Assembly: GCF_902459505.1 (NCBI RefSeq)
Contig: NC_047094.1
Location: 26,769,241-26,833,240, forward strand
From: Geotrypetes seraphini
Lineage: Eukaryota > Chordata > Amphibia > Gymnophiona > Dermophiidae
DNA: 64,000 nt
Reading direction: 5' to 3'
Shown: one piece after another, positions 10,008 to 20,189 of the stretch
Layout of the letters: every line of letters starts with the position of its first letter
Numbering within the stretch: the first letter of the stretch is position 1
Made by a program: the position numbers and the translations under genes
The notes under the pieces: generated by a model
The model's database searches: none
What the model saw: only the letters and a program-made list of their open reading frames with translations
What the model was told of the DNA's origin: nothing

Positions 10008-11553
10008 CAGTGGCCTAGTAAGGGGGGGTGTGGGGATGTGGACTGCCCCGGACGCCAAGTCGGTGGGGGCACTGGCACCTCTCCGCCCCGTCCCACCACA
10101 CCATGCCATGCTCACGCCATTTCTCCCCCCCCCACACACACACACACCGTACTTCTGTATTATCTTTGCTAGTGCAAGCAACTTATGCTTGTTGCTTGCG
10201 CCAGCCTGGTTCCCCTCTTAATCATTTCCAGGTCAAGGGGCCAGGAAATGAAATCGATGGGGTTGGGAGAAACGCTAACTGCATGGGTCAAGGATTGGCT
10301 AAGTGGTAGACTTCAGAGGGTGGTGGTTAACGGTACCCTCTCTAAAACGTCAGAAGTAACGAGTGGAGTACCGCAGGGCTCAGTCTTGGGCCCGCTCCTT
10401 TTCAACTTATTCATAGGGGACCTGACTCAGGGGCTTCAAGGTAAAATAACACTATTTGCCGATGACGCCAAACTATGTAACATAGTGAGCGGCTCTGATT
10501 TACACAATAGTATGACGCATGACCTTTTTTTGTTGGAATGTTGGTCATCTACCTGGCAGCTGGGCTTCAACGCCAAGAAATGCAAGGTCATGCACCTCGG
10601 CAGTAGGAATCCGTGCAGAACTTACACCTTAAATGGTGAAACCTTAGCTAGGACTGTAACAGAACGAGATTTGGGAGTTATCATCAGTGCAGATATGAAA
10701 GCTGCCAATCAAGTGGAGAAGGTTTCATCTAAGGCAAGACAAATGTTAGGTTGTATCCGCAGAAGTTTCGTCAGCCAGAAGCCTGAGGTCATCATGCCGT
10801 TATACAGAACCATGGTGAGACCACATCTGGAATACTGTGTGCAATTCTGGAGGCCACATTACCGTAAAGATGTGCTAAGAGCAGAGTCAGTTCAGCGGAT
10901 GGCCACCAGGATGGTCTCGGGGCTCAAGGATCTCTCATATGAAGAGAGGCTGAACAAGCTGCGGCTCTACTCTCTCGAGGAACGTAGGGAGAGGGGAGAC
11001 ATTAAATACATCTCCGGACGCATCGAGGTGGAAGAAGATTTTCCTCCTCCAGGGACCCTCAGCCACAAGAGGGCATCCGCTTAAACTCAGGGGCGAGAAA
11101 TTTCATGGGGACACCAGAAAGTATTTCTTCACCGAAAGAGTGGTTGATCATTGGAACAAGCTTCCAATACAGGTAATCGAGGCCAACAGCGTGCCAGATT
11201 TTAAGGGTAAATGGGATGCCCATGTGGGATCCTTAAGAGGGTGGAGTTAAGGATGGGTCATTAGGAGAGGGATCTCCAGGAGAGCAGACTCAGGGGGGTG
11301 GGTCTGTGAAGTGGGCAGACTTGATGGGCTATGGCCCTTATCTGCCGTCATTTTTCTATGTTTCTATAGGAAGTGACATCAGAGGGAAATCCACTCATGC
11401 TGGTGAAGATTTAGAGGTACAGGGAGAAGAGGGAGAGCGCAAGTGTGGAATGGGGAGTGGGAAGGAGCTGGAGGGGGCAGAAGAAGTGGGGACACAAGAG
11501 GTGGTCACGGGGGTGCGCTGCCCCAGGCGCCTCCTACCCTTACCACATTACTG
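10008..11553. mobile_element. hAT-type element, split by a LINE
   Basis: An exact 8-bp direct repeat CATGCAGT lies at 10000-10007 and 11554-11561. The left end CAGTGGCCTAGTAAGGGGG and the right end CCCTTACCACATTACTG are inverted and match the 'CAGTGGCGTAG' hAT ends at 57443 and 60696. The interior is GC-rich and non-coding. A group B CR1 (about 10230-11366) lies inside, which explains most of the length. The ORFs at 9957-10309 are spurious. Confidence 0.8.
10230..11366 (+). mobile_element. CR1-type LINE (group B) inside hAT element
   Basis: A 299-residue frame (10185-11084) encodes reverse transcriptase from the 'WLSGRLQRVVVNGTLSK' region through 'SGVPQGSVLGPLLFN', the catalytic FADD ('LFADDAKL') and the '[20 protein letters not shown]' tail. 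A frame break then separates the terminal 'RKYFFTERVVDHWN'-like part. The 3' end is TTTTTCTATGTTTCTAT at about 11366. The copy is 5'-truncated and dead, with the polymerase active-site motif retained. Confidence 0.85.
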
Positions 11554-11774
11554 CATGCAGTGCTGTGGATATCCAAAATTAGATTGGCTGGATTTAGAAC
11601 CATTGCTATAGGTCAGCTTTACGAGTTGTAGATGTGCAAACATTTCAATAATTTTCCAAGAGAAAGGGAGGAGGCCACGGTTTCATGTTGCTCAGGTAGC
11701 TGGATGTAGTACAGTGTAAATAGGCTTGTAACATTGTGAAACTTTCTGCAGCTACTTTGAGAAGCCATAGCATA

Positions 11775-12240
11775 TTTTGTTGATGCATTTATGTATGAGG
11801 AAAGACTAAAGAGGTTAGAGCTCTTCAGCTTGGAAAAGAGACGGCTGAGGGGAGATATGATTGTAGTCTACAAGATCCTGATTGGTGTATAATGGGTACA
11901 AGTGGATCGATCTTTTACTGCATCAATACTTTTAAAACCAATAAGAGGAAATATTTTTTTCACTCAGCTCTGGAATGCGTTGCCAGATGATGTGGTAAGA
12001 GCGGTTAATGTAGCTGATTTAAAAAAAGGTTTGGACAAATTCCTGGAGGAAAAGTCCATTGTCTGCTATTGAGACAGGTATGGGGTAAGCCACTGCTTGC
12101 CCTACATCGGTAGCATTGAGTGCTGCTACTCTTTGGGTTTTTGCCAGATACTTGTGACTTGGATTGGCCTCCGTGAAAACGGGCTGCTGGGCTAGATGGA
12201 CCATTGGTCTGACCCAGTAAAAACTGTTCTTATGTAATAG
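11775..12240 (+). mobile_element. CR1-type LINE 3' fragment (group C)
   Basis: The stretch translates to '[20 protein letters not shown]'-like tail sequence with several breaks. It then continues to the group C end, including 'TTGGCCTCCGTGAAAACGGG', 'ATGGACCATTGGTCTGACCC' and a final TTCTTATG. Confidence 0.75.
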
Positions 12241-12289
12241 GACTGTCGGTCTGGCAGAAGTGCAGATATTGACACAGGTTGATTTTAGT

Positions 12290-12390
12290 TGTAGGTTGTA
12301 TTGTTTTTATATTTTGTATGTTTTTTGGAAACCGCCTAGGTTGAGGCAGTGTAGAAATTTTTAAATACATAAAAAATAAATAAAACATCT
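12290..12390 (+). repeat. LINE-type 3' end fragment
   Basis: The stretch contains 'GGAAACCGCCTAGGTTGAGG' followed by 'AAATACATAAAAAATAAATAAA', the style of 3' end shared by several LINEs and SINEs of this window. No coding part is attached. Confidence 0.45.
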
Positions 12391-12565
12391 TAATACTAAT
12401 TATTGGTAATTAGGCCTCATGGCATAAATTGTGACCAGTGCTAAAACAGCAAGAGTAAATGATAACATAACATGTTTTAAAGGTAACCCAGATTGATAAT
12501 TATGCCACAAAGTGGGAGAAAACATGATAATCAAGTTGGTAAAATAATTTAAAATTCCTCTAGTT

Positions 12566-12742
12566 CAGGGGTAGGGAACTCCGGTCCTCAAGAGCCGTAT
12601 TCCCAAATCGGGTTTTCAGGATTTCCCCAATGAACATGCATGAGATCTATTTGCATGCACTGCTTTCAACGCATATTCATTGGGGAAATCCTGAAAACCC
12701 GACTGGAATACGGCTCTCGAGGACCGGAGTTCCCTACCCCTG
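12566..12742. mobile_element. hAT-type MITE, palindromic
   Basis: The termini CAGGGGTAGGGAACTCCGG and their complement are intact, and the body matches the copies at 4420 and 5392. The flanks CTCTAGTT (12558-12565) and CGCTAGCT (12743-12750) agree at 6 of 8 positions, consistent with an aged 8-bp duplication. Confidence 0.85.
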
Positions 12743-12812
12743 CGCTAGCTTTGATATCTCAACAGAATACATAAGTTCAATTGGGCTGCAAGAGAGCACC
12801 GTCATACCTATA

Positions 12813-13333
12813 GGGCTTCTTTTACGAAAGTGCGCTAGCGTTTTTAGCGCACGCACCGGATTAGCGCATGCTAGCCAAAAAAACTACCGCCTTCTCAACA
12901 GGAGGCGGTAGCGGCTAGCGCGCGGGGCATTTTAACGCATGCCATTCCGCGCGTTAACCCTTTCAGGACCATAAGGATCGTAGGCCAATTTTTGTGGTTT
13001 TGATGACATTTTTATGGTAAAAAGGGCTTGCGGATGCCAAAAAATTGATTTTTTTTGTGAAATATCATTATTTTTATTTAAAAAAAATCACACTTCTGGC
13101 TTATGGACAGTGTGGCAAGTGAATCTTCTCGTCAATCTGGCAACGACGCTAATGAATGAATGTCGGAACCAGTTTGTTTACATAAAGGTAGTATCATATG
13201 GAATCCGTACATATCAAATTTAGAACTGTAGACTATCCCAATCAACATTTATAGGATTTTAAAGTTATGGGACAAATATGTCCCTTGGTCCTGAAAGGGT
13301 TAAGGCCCTAACGCACCTTCGGAAAAGGAGCCC
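12813..13333. mobile_element. Harbinger-like MITE split by a piggyBac-like element
   Basis: The GGGCTTCTTTTACGAAAG start and GGAAAAGGAGCCC end are flanked by ATA on both sides (12810-12812, 13334-13336). The interior has the GC-rich GCGCTAGCG / CTACCGCC foldback of this family. A TTAA-flanked element at 12958-13299 separates the two halves. Confidence 0.8.
12958..13299. mobile_element. piggyBac-like non-autonomous element, 342 bp
   Basis: The element is flanked on both sides by TTAA (12954-12957, 13300-13303). It has 14-bp inverted ends CCCTTTCAGGACCA / TGGTCCTGAAAGGG. The TTAA target and CCC-start termini are the hallmarks of piggyBac. It has no transposase coding. It inserted into a Harbinger-like MITE and is therefore younger. 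Confidence 0.9.
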
Positions 13334-13743
13334 ATAGTGTTACATCAGAAGTACTGTTCAGCACCATGGATTGGACAGCGTCCTATTAATTTTGTAAGCT
13401 TAAATGGCTACTGGTAAGCATCTTCTGATTCTTTTTTCCTTTCCTAGCTCTAATTATAATGAAGCAGCTGGAAATCCTTAATCTGCCATTCTCTTTTATT
13501 TGTTTTTTGCACTTGACAGTTTTCTCCTGCCCTTTTTGTACTTCCAGCTCAATCAGAAGTAGGGCTAGAAACCTGGTTCCTGCGATCATAGCTAACTGGG
13601 TATTTTCTGCCTGTTTTTATCTTCAGGGGTCGTACTCATTCAGCATCCCTGAGCCCTGGCTTTGGACACAACTCCTCTAATTCTATAAACTTGTGCACTC
13701 ACATTTCTGACTAGCGTGCAAATTTGCACACACAAGTTATAGA
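13334..13743. other. Gene-free stretch
   Basis: No exon or repeat was recognised. Open frames of 67-73 codons on both strands (13386-13680) lack domains and codon-level support. Confidence 0.35.
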
Positions 13744-14085
13744 CTAAGAACATAAGAATAGCCTTACCGGGTCAGGCCAATGGTCCATCAAGCCCAGTAG
13801 CCCGTTCTCATGATGGCCAATCCAGGTCACTAGTACCTGGCCAAAACCCAAAAATTCCTTGCTGCCAATCCAGGGCAAGCAGAGGCTTCCCCCATGTCCA
13901 TAGTCTTGTTATAAAGACTTTTCCTCCAGGAATTTGTCCAAACCTTTCGTAAAACCAGCTACGCTAGCCGCTTATACCACAACCTCTGGCAACACATTCC
14001 AGAGCTTAACTATTCTCTGAGTGAAAAAAATATTTCCTCCTATTGGTTTTAAAAGTATTTCCCTTCAGTTTCATCAAGTGAATAT
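13744..14085 (-). mobile_element. CR1-type LINE 3' fragment (group C), antisense
   Basis: The stretch begins with the complement of the group C end ('AAGAACATAAGAATAGCCTT', 'GGTCAGGCCAATGGTCCATC'). It extends to the segment that in plus copies encodes the terminal 'FFTQSELWNALPE'-like part, seen near 14000. It is highly similar to 17959-18183. Confidence 0.8.
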
Positions 14086-14289
14086 AAACAGTAATTTGAT
14101 GATTGGCTGTTAATTGGAGTTAACAGCCTATTGGCTATTATTAGGTTTAATTCTTGCCTTCCGGGCAGGAAAAATGAATGACTGGCTGGGTAATATTATT
14201 ATGCGTGCTCCATCTTATTCTTTCTTTAGAAAATTAGTAAAAATGCAGTTATTTGATCGATTTGTAACCTAATGATTCACTGTTTAAAT

Positions 14290-14425
14290 TTTTTTATCTT
14301 GTATGTATTTCTGATGATTTGTATTGCATTTTTTCACTGATTGTCCAGTACTTCTCATTGTAAACCACCTCGAACTATTATGGTTTTGGCAGTGTACAAG
14401 AATAAAATTATTATTATTAATTGGC
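14290..14425 (+). repeat. LINE-type 3' end with (ATT)n tail
   Basis: The stretch contains 'TTGTAAACCACCTCGAACTA', 'GGCAGTGTACAAGAATAAAA' and TTATTATTATT. The same 3' module occurs antisense at 8082-8210. Confidence 0.5.
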
Positions 14426-14653
14426 ATATGTAACTGCCCACAGTTGCTATTCTATAAGTGGTGCACTCAGATTCCAGAATGTGCAACTTCAAGGTGGGGG
14501 GGGGGGCAAGGAGCTGGGAGCTGGGAACTGGCACGGGTGCTAATGTCTAAAGATAAGCACACAGATGTACACTTATGCTAGTCCTCTATAATGGAAGTTG
14601 TATATCATTCAGAGCCTAAATGTCAGTGACCTTTTTGAGGATTTACCCTAAAG

Positions 14654-14846
14654 CAGGGGTGTCAAAGTCCCTCCTCGAGGGCCGCAATCCAGTTGGGTTT
14701 TCAGGATTTCCTCCAATGAATATGCATGAGATCTATTACCATGCAATGAAAGCAGTGCATGCAAATAGACCTCATGCATATTCATTGGGGAAATCCTGAA
14801 AACCCGCCTGGATTGCGGCCCTCGAGGAGGGACTTTGACACCCCTG
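14654..14846. mobile_element. hAT-type MITE, palindromic, GTCAAAGT variant
   Basis: The exact 8-bp repeats CCCTAAAG lie at 14646-14653 and 14847-14854. Ends are CAGGGGTGTCAAAGTCCCTC and complement. The same ATGCATATTCATTGGGGA palindromic body is present, with a different terminal subfamily sequence from the copies at 4420 and 5392. Confidence 0.9.
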
Positions 14847-15104
14847 CCCTAAAGAGTCTCCCTTGAATGATGACCCATGTCTCCCTCCTCTTCCTCCTTC
14901 TCTCGGCAGCACTCCCAGCTCCAGCCAACGCAGACAACAGAAGACCTGACCCGGATTAAACCAAAGGCTTCCTTTGGCTACCTCTAATTTTATATGTTAT
15001 ATTAACATACATAGAAGATAATGCCACGAAAGGCTATTCAGTTTATTAGGATCAGACTTTTCCATGTCTTTGTTTACTTTTCAAATAGGGAAAAGGAAAG
15101 GGAG

Positions 15105-15425
15105 GGGTTGTTTTATAGCCACACTCAAAGTGGTTTACATACAGGTACTTCACCATCTAATGTACCTAGGGCAGTGGAAGATTAAACACTCCCCTCTTAC
15201 TACACCGCAATAGCGGTTATTAGTGCAGAGAGCCACACTAAATGTTCCGCACTGCTCCCGACGCTCATAGGAACTCTATGAGCATGGGGATCAGCGCGGC
15301 TCCCTGTGCTAATAACTGCTATCATGGTTTAGTAAAGGGGGGGGGGGGTAAGTGACTTACCAAGGGTCACCGGGAGCAGTGCAGGGTTTGAACCCACAAC
15401 CTCAGGGTGCTGAGGCTGTGCTTTG
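15105..15425 (-). mobile_element. MIR-like SINE, antisense, split by a MITE
   Basis: Read on the minus strand, the stretch has a B-box-like GGTTCAAACCCTGC (near 15391-15404), then 'GGTGACCCTTGGTAAGTCAC'. After an interruption it continues with 'CTAGGTACATTAGATGGTGA' and 'TGTATGTAAACCACTTTGAG'. The order equals that of the SINE at 6283. The interruption is a foldback MITE at about 15190-15348. Confidence 0.7.
15190..15348. mobile_element. Foldback MITE inside a SINE
   Basis: The ends CCCCTCTTACTACACC and GGTTTAGTAAAGGGGGG are imperfect inverted repeats. The centre has a CTCATAGGAACTCTATGAG hairpin. A related hairpin, CATAGAATTCCTATGAG, occurs in the element at 53504-53626. The target duplication is unclear. 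Confidence 0.55.
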
Positions 15426-15891
15426 TCCTTTTTAGAGAATTCTAAAAATTCTCTGCAAGTCAGAATTCCGTTAATTTTTCCTTAAAGGCTTATTGTGAAC
15501 AAAAGTTCTGTATCAAAACTTTTTGGGCTGTCTGCTTTAAGCCAGGCTCCCCGCTTGAGCAAAATTCTCTTTACAAAATATTTATCTACCACACTGTTTA
15601 GAGACAAGCGATTGCACCTTTGACTTGGATTTTCGCATCAAAATGAGGTTAAAGAAGATATGTTCGATGACATGTCTTTCCGGACTTCCCGATAGGCGAG
15701 ACCTCTTCCTTTCCCTGTACATTGCAGAATTATCTCCTTGGACGTTTCTCAGAAGATGAGCACTCAAGATGTTCACTACAAAGATGCGTTTTCTATGGGT
15801 GACCTGTAAATCCTGGGCATTCCTTGAGGAATCTTGCACCTCTAAGAAAAAAGTGTCTGACACAAAATTTTGGATAAGTGCAAAACGATGG

Positions 15892-16898
15892 CTAGCTTTC
15901 GGTGGAGATGGGCACAAGCTGCAGTAGCGGCTGACCGCCTCCAGAGGGCGGATCGCTACGAGGTCGAGTTCGGACTGTGCTATGTGGCTGATCCGCTGCT
16001 GGTCTAACAGAGACAACAAGTCTTTTCCTAAAGGTGTCACAAAGGATAATATAAATGAATGGATTTAGGCAGCTGTTGGCATACCCCATGCTAATTGCCA
16101 CACTGTAAGCATAGTGAAAAGGTAATGTAGGTTGGTTCATGGCCAACTGAACCAGCTGCAGGACATAAAATGGAGCCCAGCAAATGAAAAAGACCAAGCA
16201 GATTGTTATAGCTATCCTGGTCACTTTCTTTGTCCTTATCTTAGCACTCCTGTGGGTGGTTAGTGCTTGAGAGGAAGCCATTCTTAGAAGAATCCTTCTA
16301 TAAGCCACTGAGATCACAGTGAAGGGAATAGCGAAAGCAAGAAAGAACTGATAGAGAGTATACCAGTAAATATCACTTTCAGGGTTAGGCAGGCGAATTC
16401 CACATCCAATAACCTCTCCTGGTAAGAGTATCAGCCTGGCATACATCCAGACTGGAGTAATACTTAACAAGGAGAGCACCCATAAGATACAGATGATCAC
16501 CACCGCTACTCTGGGCTTCCTGTACCTAGCTGACGTAAAGGGGTAAACTGTGGCTAGGTAGCGATCAATGGACATCGCTGTTAGGATGTAGGTGCTGGTG
16601 AACTGGCTGTTGGTATCCAGAGCCGTGATGATGGTGCACATGGTGCCTCCGAAATGCCACATGCCGTTGCCGAGGAGCTGGTGGATGAGAAAGGGCATGC
16701 CAAGAAGAAAGAGTAGATCGACTATGGAGAGGTTAAGTATAAAGATATCGGGAACGCTGCTGCTGTTGCTGCATCGGAGTTTGAATTTCTTAAGGACGGT
16801 GCATATAACCATGCTGTTTCCCATTATGCCCAGTAAGCAGATGACGCCAAACACAGTTGGCATGATAAAGTTAGTGTAGGTGATGCTGCCGGCACCAT
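15892..16898 (-). CDS. MCHR1: MCHR1-like melanin-concentrating hormone receptor, exon 2 (main coding exon)
   Basis: This exon encodes almost the whole of a rhodopsin-class G-protein-coupled receptor. MCHR1 is a plasma-membrane receptor for melanin-concentrating hormone that signals mainly through Gi/Gq in appetite and pigment control (family knowledge). In the spliced 359-residue protein I place N52 of TM1 (GNSMV), D85 of TM2, D119 in TM3 (the expected peptide-contact aspartate, in 'TALDTNSQ'), DRY at 136-138, the disulfide cysteines C112 and C190, CWAP at 264-267 and NPFIY at 303-307. Long runs such as 'NSQFTSTYILTAM' and 'FRKRLV' match human MCHR1 as I remember it. The acceptor is a pyrimidine-rich tract ending CAG at 16899-16901. 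The open frame continues upstream for eight residues into the intron, so the apparent Met at 16923 is not the real start. The stop is at 15892-15894. All key motifs are intact. A paralogous MCHR1-type receptor is the main alternative. Confidence 0.93.
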
Positions 16899-17292
16899 CT
16901 GAAAACAAAAAGAGAACCCACAAATACGTGTTACGGCTGAGTATAGATTAAAACATTAAGTATTATAGGATTGCTCAGTCTCTTTTCAACAACCCTATGA
17001 GCGTTTGAAAATGAAGACAACTCACTGTTACAAAGCAAGAAAAGGCTATTAAAAAAAAAACCAACCCACAACAAAAAAATCTCACATGCTTTCAGTTGTC
17101 AGCAATTATTATGAAAGTGATATTATATTAAGCTGTTTGAAGACAAGGCAGATCAAGACAAACTGCGGATCGAACTGCCTGAAAACTGGTTAGATCTGTA
17201 AAACAGAATCCACAGATTAAGACAAGTGACCTGTTCAGAAAATTTAGCCGACAGCTTACTAGTTGCAAACAGCTCCACAAAATAGCTCTACT

Positions 17293-17644
17293 CAGGGCAG
17301 GATTAACCAATAGGCCAAGTAGGCATGTGCCTAGGGCCCGAAATGGTCAGGGGGGGCCCGATGAAGGAGGGCATCAACATTGTTTTTTCCAAACAGTGAT
17401 GGGCCCCTCCAGCATCGATTGGTAACGTGGGCCCCCTTTGATTGGCAACGCGGTCCCCCCCCTCCATCAATGGAAAGTAAGACAAGCAAGCAATGTTGGT
17501 AAGAAAGGCAACAGGAACTGTAATTGTGCAAGCAGTGCTGCTTGCCCAAAGCTTCCCTCTGGCGCAAATTCCTGTTTCCGCCTGGGCGCATGATGGGGTG
17601 GGGCCCAGTGTACTTGTGTGGGTAGATGAATTAATCCTGCCCTG
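17293..17644. mobile_element. hAT-type element in MCHR1 intron, 352 bp
   Basis: The ends CAGGGCAGGATTAAC and TTAATCCTGCCCTG are inverted. The flanks GCTCTACT (17285-17292) and GCTCTATT (17645-17652) agree at 7 of 8 positions. It is non-coding with a GC-rich interior. The 60- to 86-codon frames over it are spurious. Confidence 0.8.
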
Positions 17645-17958
17645 GCTCTATTTACATACTATTGATCTGCATTGCCAAGTTTAGGCGATTACTTTTGTGA
17701 TGAGGCCATAAGATGACTATGTTAAGAAAAACAATAAGCCTGGAACGTTTCAGAACAAAGTGTTTTGGACTGATTAAATGGAAACTGAACTTTCTGGCCA
17801 TAACCTGACAATATACTTGAACATTTAGAGATAAAACAAAGAGTGAAGCATTTGAAAGAAAAGAACAGCTTTCCAATCATTAGGTACAGGGTGATCTATT
17901 AAGCTATAAGGTTGCATGGCACCCACTAGCATAAAAATATTTTGTATGAGTAGGTTGA

Positions 17959-18183
17959 ATGAAGAACATAAGAATAGCCTTACTGGGTCAGACCAATGGT
18001 CCATCAAGCCAGTAGCCCGTTCTCACAGTGGCCAATCCAGGTCACTGGTACCTGGCCAAAACCCAAGGAGTAGCAATATTCCATGCTACCCATCCAGGGC
18101 AAGCAGTGGCTTCCCCCATGTCTTTCTCAATAACAGACTATGGACTTTTCCTCCAGGAACTTGTCCAAACCTTTCTTAAAAAA
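17959..18183 (-). mobile_element. CR1-type LINE 3' end (group C) in MCHR1 intron
   Basis: The complement of the group C terminus starts with 'AAGAACATAAGAATAGCCTT' and ends near 'CTTGTCCAAACCTTTCTTAA'. It lies in the same orientation as the host gene. It is nearly identical to 13744-13950 and 32497-32690, so it is probably a young copy. Confidence 0.85.
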
Positions 18184-18808
18184 CAGGACTTAACTAGTTA
18201 TTAATATATCCTAGAAGCTAATGCCCCATGATCTGTGAAGAAACTGAAGCTGCAAAAAAAGCTGGATGTTTCAGCTACACTGATCCAAAGTGAATCAAAA
18301 TCAACAAGAGGAATTTAACAGTCTCTTACAGTCCTTAGAGCTGATTACTGAAAATCTGTGGTGAGATTTCAGACATGCAGATTTCAGACATGCACGCAAA
18401 GAGACGGAAGAATATTACTGAGTTAGAAGAGTTCTACAAAGTTGAGTGGGGGGAAAAAATTCCCCCCCAAACAAGAACAGTACCAAGGGTTTTAGCTGTC
18501 TACACAGAAAACATTTAGATGTTGTGTTTCTTCTGGGAAAGGAAGTGTTGCAGAGAAAGTACTACCCGAAAGGGTGTCTAAAATTTTAGGTCTATATTCA
18601 CCATCTTTTATTTTGAAAAACGAATATAATAATTATGCATTCAATTTTGCAGAAAGCTGTGGTATTCAGCTTTGTAGCTCTTGAGGATGTTCCATTCAGG
18701 TGGGGATTCGTTAGAACATATAATTTGGCCAGGGGTACCTAAAGCTTTGCTCACAACTGTATATGTACACCTTTGCAGGAACGTTTTAATCAACTATGTG
18801 TAAATTAA
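18184..18808. other. MCHR1 intron, no recognised element
   Basis: No exon or repeat family was recognised. A short local duplication of TTTCAGACATGCA occurs near 18367-18393. Confidence 0.4.
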
Positions 18809-18996
18809 GGGCTCCTTTTATTAAGCCGCGCTAGCGGGGTGAACGTGCGCGACTTTTCCATCACGCGCTAACCCCCGTGCTGGCCTAAAAAACTACCGCC
18901 TGCTCAAGAGGAGGCGGTAGTGGCTAGCGCGGCCGGCGGCTTAGCATGCGGTATTACACGCGTTAAACTGCTAGTGCGCCTTTGTAAAAGGAGCCC
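18809..18996. mobile_element. Harbinger-like MITE in MCHR1 intron
   Basis: GGGCTCCTTTTATTAAGCC and TTTGTAAAAGGAGCCC ends, with TAA on the left and CAA on the right. The GC-rich foldback has CTACCGCCTGCTC facing GAGGAGGCGGTAG. Confidence 0.75.
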
Positions 18997-19060
18997 CAAG
19001 AGATATTTACACTAATGGTATGCAAATCTTACCAATATTCACCGCCATAACAGTTTATAC

Positions 19061-19619
19061 CAGTGGTCTCAAACTCGCGGCCCAGAGGCCACATGCGGCC
19101 CACCAGGTACTATTTTGAGGCCCTCTGTATGTTTGTCATAATCACAAAAGTAAAATAAAACAGTTTATTGATCATATGTCTCTTTAGCTATAAATTACAA
19201 TGTTATGATTAACCTTTTCCTATCGTGTGTCCCGGCTGACGGGACATTCCAAAAATTGTTGTTGCCATCGTATGTCCCATGGCATGGGACATACAGTACA
19301 CGACAGGAACACAAAATATTTGAATTTACAGACTTATGACTTATTTACATTATGTTTACAATAGCCGTAAATGATAACGGTGAATAATACAAAACTTTGC
19401 TAAAATAATTCCGATTGGAACCAGCGTAACGTAAAATTTATTACGATAGGAAAAGATTAAGAATTAGCCAAAAGGAAAGATTTATAAACTATAAAGAGTT
19501 TTACCTCATGCAAAATTGTCATTTCTTTCATAAGACATGAACTATTTTTTTCTGCGGCCCTCCAAGTACCTACAAATCCAAAATGTGGCTCTGGAAAAGG
19601 TTTGAGTTGGAGACCACTG
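19061..19619. mobile_element. hAT-type element, split by a piggyBac-like element
   Basis: The exact 8-bp repeats GTTTATAC lie at 19053-19060 and 19620-19627. Ends are CAGTGGTCTCAAACTCGCGG and GAGACCACTG. Two other copies (24558 and 61319) lack the middle of this copy. The difference is the 244-bp TTAA-flanked insertion at 19213-19456. Confidence 0.9.
19213..19456. mobile_element. piggyBac-like MITE nested in a hAT element
   Basis: TTAA flanks both sides (19209-19212, 19457-19460). The inverted ends CCTTTTCCTATCGT and ACGATAGGAAAAGA differ at the outermost base. An inner GTCCC..GGGAC foldback resembles that near the right end of the piggyBac-like element at 12958. Sister hAT copies define the empty site. 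Confidence 0.85.
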
Positions 19620-20116
19620 GTTTATACAGTCTTAAAACAAACTAGCTAGAGTAAAATTTTAAGCTCACAGATTATTAAAACCCGCAGAGGTATCTCTATT
19701 TTCTTATGTTTAAATAGCTTACCTTTGCCTTTCCTGAACATTATTCTCCCACTCCCAATCCTGTACTAGAGGGCTTTTCCTTTCCTAGAACTTTTGTCTT
19801 TCAGTTTTTCCTCTTACTCCCCCGGTTCGAGTTCCTGGCCGGCCAATTGCTTAACTTGACGAGAGATGAGATGTTTTTACACAGTTTAAAATTACAGCGG
19901 GGTAAAACCTAAACCCTGCAAATAACGTTATCGAGCCGGAAAGCATCTCTCCAGCCTCTACCTCTCTTTTTTTGGACAAAAGTCCCTACAGTTCCAAAAT
20001 CCGAGAGTCTGTCCCTGCTCTACAGACTTATACAGCAGACATTGTAAGTCCAGGCTCACACTTAGAAAAACCAGACAAAGACCCCCCCCCCAAATATATA
20101 TCACATCAGTACTAAC

Positions 20117-20189
20117 CAGCCGAGGAGAAGTTCTGGGTAGTCCTGGGTGTGCTATTGAAATTCCCGGGAGGAGCTGTTTTAAGATCCAT
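20117..20189 (-). CDS. MCHR1: MCHR1-like receptor, exon 1 (start codon, extracellular N-terminus)
   Basis: The ATG at 20189 lies in a strong start context (A at -3, G at +4). The 73-base coding part gives 24 residues beginning MDLKTAPPGNFNST and ending NFSSA, then one base of the next codon. The donor is GTTAGT at 20116-20111. Joined to exon 2 at 16898, the split codon becomes Asp and the frame continues 'DGAGSITYTNFIMP'. Human MCHR1 as I recall it starts MDL and has the same exon layout, a short glycosylated N-terminus followed by one large exon. Two N-glycosylation sequons are present (N12-S-T and N20-F-S). No signal peptide is expected or seen. The exon is too short to appear as an open frame of 60 codons or more. 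Confidence 0.85.

Noticed and set aside
15582-16040. 152-codon minus-strand frame overlapping the receptor end
   Set aside because: It is another frame of the receptor exon and 3' UTR, with no domain of its own.
16592-16879. 95-codon plus-strand frame
   Set aside because: It is the antisense shadow of receptor transmembrane segments.
16899-16923. Met at 16923 as the receptor start
   Set aside because: The eight residues before position 16899 lie in the intron's pyrimidine tract. The upstream exon at 20117-20189 joins in phase and gives the expected MDL start.
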